A stretch of 64,000 nucleotides of DNA. Origin: Microvirga makkahensis (lineage in GTDB: Bacteria > Pseudomonadota > Alphaproteobacteria > Rhizobiales > Beijerinckiaceae). The notes under the pieces are model-generated. The model was not told where the DNA came from, searched no databases, and was given only the letters and a program-made list of their open reading frames with translations. Location of the stretch: assembly GCF_009830105.1 (NCBI RefSeq), contig NZ_WURB01000004.1:327054-391053 (forward strand), written 5' to 3'. Positions 63,101 through 64,000 of the stretch are shown here, piece by piece; within the stretch, counting starts at the first letter, position 1, and the number at the start of each line of letters is the position of its first letter. Both the position numbers and the translations under genes were made by a program.

Positions 63101-64000
63101 GGGTCAGCTCGCGTGAGGAGAATGGCAGCACAGCCGTGACGGAAAGCCCCTTCGTGGTGCAGGTGACGGCTGAGGCGGATGCCCCGGACGTGACGGTGGC
63201 GGACGCGCAGGGCCGCGAGGACGCGCCGGTTCGTCTGGACGGACTCGGCGGCAGCCTGCGCGACGGCGACGGATCGGAGACTCTGCGCTTCGAGCTCAGC
63301 GGCGTTCCGGAGGGCGCAACGCTCAGCGCCGGCACGGATCTCGGCGGCGGGTGCTGGGCGCTCACCGAGGCCCAGCTGTCCGGGCTCACCCTGACCCCGC
63401 CGCCCGATGCCTCCGGCACCTACACGCTCACTCTGGAGGCCATTGCCACGGAACGGGCGGGCGGTCCCAGCGCCCGGACTTCCGCCAGCTTCACGCTCAC
63501 TCTCGATCCGGTGGCTGACGAGGGCACGATCACCGGCTCCGCCGCGGGCGGCGAGGACCAGTGGATTGCGCTGCAGCCGGCCTTTACAACGCCGGACCAG
63601 GACGGCTCGGAGAGCTGGTCGGCGACCACCACCGTGTCGGGCCTGCCTGCGGGTGCGGTGCTAAGCCAAGGCCGGGAGACCGAGACGGGGGTGTGGGAGG
63701 TGTCGACGGCAGCGCTGCAGGCCGGGGAGGTGGCGCTCCTGCCGCCGCCGAACAGTGACGCTCGGTTCAGCCTGACGCTGACGGCCACGCTGAGGGATGA
63801 GGCGAACGGTGCGAGCGACAGCCGAGTGGTGAGCAGCCGGGTTGATGTGACGGTGACGGCTGAGGCGGATGCCCCGGACGTGACGGTGGCGGACGCGCAG
63901 GGCCGCGAGGATGCGCCGGTGGCGCTCCGGCTGACGGCCGCGCTGGCGGACACCGACGGTTCGGAGGTGCTGTCGGTGACGATCCTGGGAGTGCCGGAAG
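57118..64000 (+). CDS. Giant repeat adhesin-like protein, secreted by type I system (3' end outside window)
   Basis: An open frame of at least 2294 codons without a stop. The ATG at 57118 has GAGAG seven bases before it. The first ~170 residues are non-repetitive, with no Sec signal peptide. Then come about 19 tandem cadherin-like/VCBS-like repeats of ~110-115 residues. Each has a GxED start, DxDGSE (calcium-type acidic loop), VPxGAxLSxG, PADLxxLxLTPP and FSGxIxLT. Conserved GxED positions include 57673, 58006, 58342, 58681, 59017, 59356, 59692, 60025, 60361, 61855, 62194, 62545, 62878, 63211, 63550 and 63901. A Gly/Ser linker lies at 61744-61800. Placement after the ABC/HlyD genes marks it as their cargo, probably a surface adhesin. 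Confidence 0.92.
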   Translation, partial: MSQHPDLTIPPDASVVDEEVLRVLRAVQRSLPQGDGGSDGHLVGGIATAAMFGMVQGDPHGGGAPGSSEAAREQSLHAIRSQDEPLRRLDIPQPGRMTILPDSLVSAPSLDPTPKALSRSAASYGSSGAAPQGNTAASMPEETLIGADTPPEQPVVVTPPPMVDIPEIVPDPAADVPLAMARDVSGEEDTAIALDLAARLADLDGSEVLAISLLDVPDGAKLSHGWRAPDGSWSVDPADLPHLTLTPPPDFSGPIELTLRVSAQAKNGSAAVTESPFVVQVAAVADAPDVTVADAQGREDAPVALRLTAALADTDGSEVLSVTILGVPEGALLSHGTQVSAGTWVVSPADLEHLSLTPPRDFSGTIALTIRATSRETSNKDEATVEAEFQVRVDAVADAPRVMALDVAGREDEPIGLDLSAALADTDGSEELSTVTITGIPAGAFLSHGSRASDGGWVVDPADLPHLVLTPPENYSGILDLTARVTSRESASGSASTTEVPFKVRVSAVADKPEIRAENVAGKEDDAIPLKLDAKLTDTDGSEVLSVTILNVPEGASLSHGTQISAGTWIVAPADLADLRMTPPKDFSGTMNLTLEALARESSNGSVATSRTSFRVQVDAVPDAPDITAGSARGNEDSTIPLNLSTKVGDKDGSEEISSVIISGVPDGFVLTCGTRISEGTWRIGPADLPHVAIVPPENASGTFDLTITATAREKSNGLEESSSKTFQVHVEAVPDQPGVSAQDASGREDAAITLDISAALADTDGSEVLSIVIRGLPKGTQLSAGQESSDGSWALTPAELSGLRMTPPAHWSGDRIVTVEAWSRETSNGAEATNSTTFRLQVEGVADAPSVTARNVSGHEDKAISLNLKASLVDADGSETLSVIVSGVPDGAVLSHGTPLADGNWSVKASDVSKLKLTPPRDFSGDIKLTVHATSAEGNGDTASTEKSLVVTVKPVADEPEIHAEDVAGKEDDAIPLKLDAKLTDTDGSEVLSVTILGVPEGALLSHGTQVSAGTWVVSPADLEHLSLTPPRDFSGTIALTIRATSRETSNKDEATVEAEFQVRVDAVADAPGLRVSPSVGNEDTPIPLHVGAWTTDRDGSESIVGFRLADVPDGAIVTAGGIVLEREADGSILVMPDVIHTLSITPPSQSDGDFTLRVSAISAEPNGSEAESAPMDLPVTVRAVADASTFTSTSASGLEDKAIALHLEAATLDGDRSETITFVISNVPPGAVLSEGTYRGTGIWSLTAEEAARVTLLPPPDYSGTIELTVAAISQERNGGDQAVTRIAFPVHVQPVVDTPAVGGLDADLGNWGTMNGLEDQPIRLVLDPGLSDRDGSEAVVGDILIGNVPETAVLKLADGTVIEASPDGLYRVPAAQMEGVTLTMPPNSDDKVTLTIEMTVEDSGGDPETIRGHMVVDPLGDADSPTLELGPSNGTGHDSIDADDGWIALQIAADTTDKDGSETLHMLVRDVPPGASLSAGSPVGNGVWLVPVESLSGLSIRPPAGWSGTFDLTVTAIAVEREGDQHALSEPLTVTVTAPDGSGGGGDSGGGTGGDGGSAPVPKAAQPPVLAVSDAITNEDSRVELSIEAATADSDDGAEFLGVRIQGVPEDARLSAGIRDSETGDWLLRPSDLANVELIPPPDFSGTITLTVQAIAQEATGDQSVTVDTLDIVVTPVADSADIEVSPSAGVEDQPILLDLGIRPGDSDGSEIVTAILLSGLTDGARIADGPGITDNGDGTWTIDPAHLADIRVLPPADGYGRLEITVEVTTRETANGHTTTTSKIIAIDVAPEADLPTVVAHDASGGEDGRIELNLSASLNDTDGSEVLSIVIDGLPAGTRLSAGLNNGDGSWTLTPEQLSDLAVIPPADWSGTMDLTVLAHARERSNGSVATSRTSLEVRVEAEADVPLAMARDVSGEEDTAIALDLAARLADLDGSEVLAISLLDVPDGAKLSHGWREPDGSWSVDPADLPHLTLTPPPDFSGPIELTLRVSSREENGSTAVTESPFVVQVTAEADAPDVTVADAQGREDAPVRLDGLGGSLRDGDGSETLRFELSGVPEGATLSAGTDLGGGCWALTEAQLSGLTLTPPPDASGTYTLTLEAIATERAGGPSARTSASFTLTLDPVADEGTITGSAAGGEDQWIALQPAFTTPDQDGSESWSATTTVSGLPAGAVLSQGRETETGVWEVSTAALQAGEVALLPPPNSDARFSLTLTATLRDEANGASDSRVVSSRVDVTVTAEADAPDVTVADAQGREDAPVALRLTAALADTDGSEVLSVTILGVPE
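57637..57970 (+). repeat. Intragenic near-identical repeat, partner 62842-63175
   Basis: The first adhesin repeat is nearly identical at the DNA level to repeat 16, 5205 bases downstream (same codon phase). Only scattered substitutions are seen, e.g. one base at the residue after GW in the strand before DGSWS. This is much closer than to adjacent repeats. Confidence 0.85.
58054..58316 (+). repeat. Intragenic exact repeat, partner 60073-60335
   Basis: About 263 bases of the second adhesin repeat recur base for base in repeat 8, 2019 bases downstream. The start of the same repeat (57979-58105) also recurs exactly at 63874-64000. Confidence 0.85.

Noticed and set aside
57316..63953. Several long minus-strand frames (up to 663 codons) opposite the giant repeat gene
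   Set aside because: They inherit the repeat periodicity of the plus-strand gene and lack starts with ribosome sites; typical GC-rich antisense frames.
1..64000. tRNA genes, CRISPR arrays, insertion sequences or prophage
   Set aside because: None recognised on reading either strand; repeats found are intragenic or short intergenic palindromes.

Overview
The window is one contiguous piece of a high-GC bacterial chromosome, densely coded, with many translationally coupled genes (ATGA and GTGA overlaps). The gene content points to an alphaproteobacterium of the order Hyphomicrobiales, perhaps a Methylobacteriaceae or Microvirga-like organism. This rests on the prkA-yeaH-spoVR trio, two YihY/BrkB proteins, a candidate sigma-EcfG promoter, short AAAGTGGA-type intergenic palindromes and a noeCHOP-like D-arabinose gene set. 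The placement is inference, because no rRNA or other marker gene is present. I saw no tRNA, rRNA, CRISPR array, transposase or phage gene.

Region 1 (1-10.9 kb) holds the end of a catalase, a YihY-family membrane protein, an unusual phosphoribosyltransferase-kinase fusion, a zinc alcohol dehydrogenase, the prkA-yeaH-spoVR stress operon and two small unknown genes separated by a strong hairpin.

Region 2 (10.9-28.6 kb) is a large glycoconjugate cluster. A medium-chain dehydrogenase is coupled to a Gfo/Idh/MocA oxidoreductase. A minus-strand operon encodes inositol-3-phosphate synthase, a histidine phosphatase, a CgeB-like glycosyltransferase, a sugar nucleotidyltransferase, a methyltransferase and a TIM-barrel glycosidase whose strand order looks circularly permuted. 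A divergent plus-strand operon encodes two NDP-sugar epimerases and four glycosyltransferases, followed by a UDP-glucuronate-decarboxylase-like enzyme. Together they could make, glycosylate and methylate an inositol-containing glycoside.

Region 3 (28.6-40.2 kb) has a second YihY protein, a GT87-type mannosyltransferase-like protein and a seven-gene minus-strand operon. Its order is HAD-UbiA fusion, GtrA, DprE1-like, DprE2-like, then three tandem paralogous polytopic membrane proteins. This resembles the mycobacterial decaprenyl-phosphoryl-arabinose locus, with the membrane trio sitting where the arabinosyltransferase AftA sits. It is my best candidate for an under-described system: polyprenyl-phosphate D-arabinose synthesis and transfer in a Gram-negative bacterium.

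Region 4 (40.9-48.7 kb) is an ABC importer operon with its own LacI-type regulator, a promoter and palindromic operator candidate, and a 2H phosphoesterase, followed by peptidase T and a YigZ/IMPACT protein.

Region 5 (48.7-64 kb) combines an MHYT-GGDEF-EAL cyclic-di-GMP protein with a type I secretion operon: two ABC subunits with asymmetric active sites, one adaptor and a giant repeat protein that runs off the window. A nearly identical ~47-nt hairpin element lies in the leader of both the cyclic-di-GMP gene and the secretion operon, suggesting shared control of a cell-surface adhesin.
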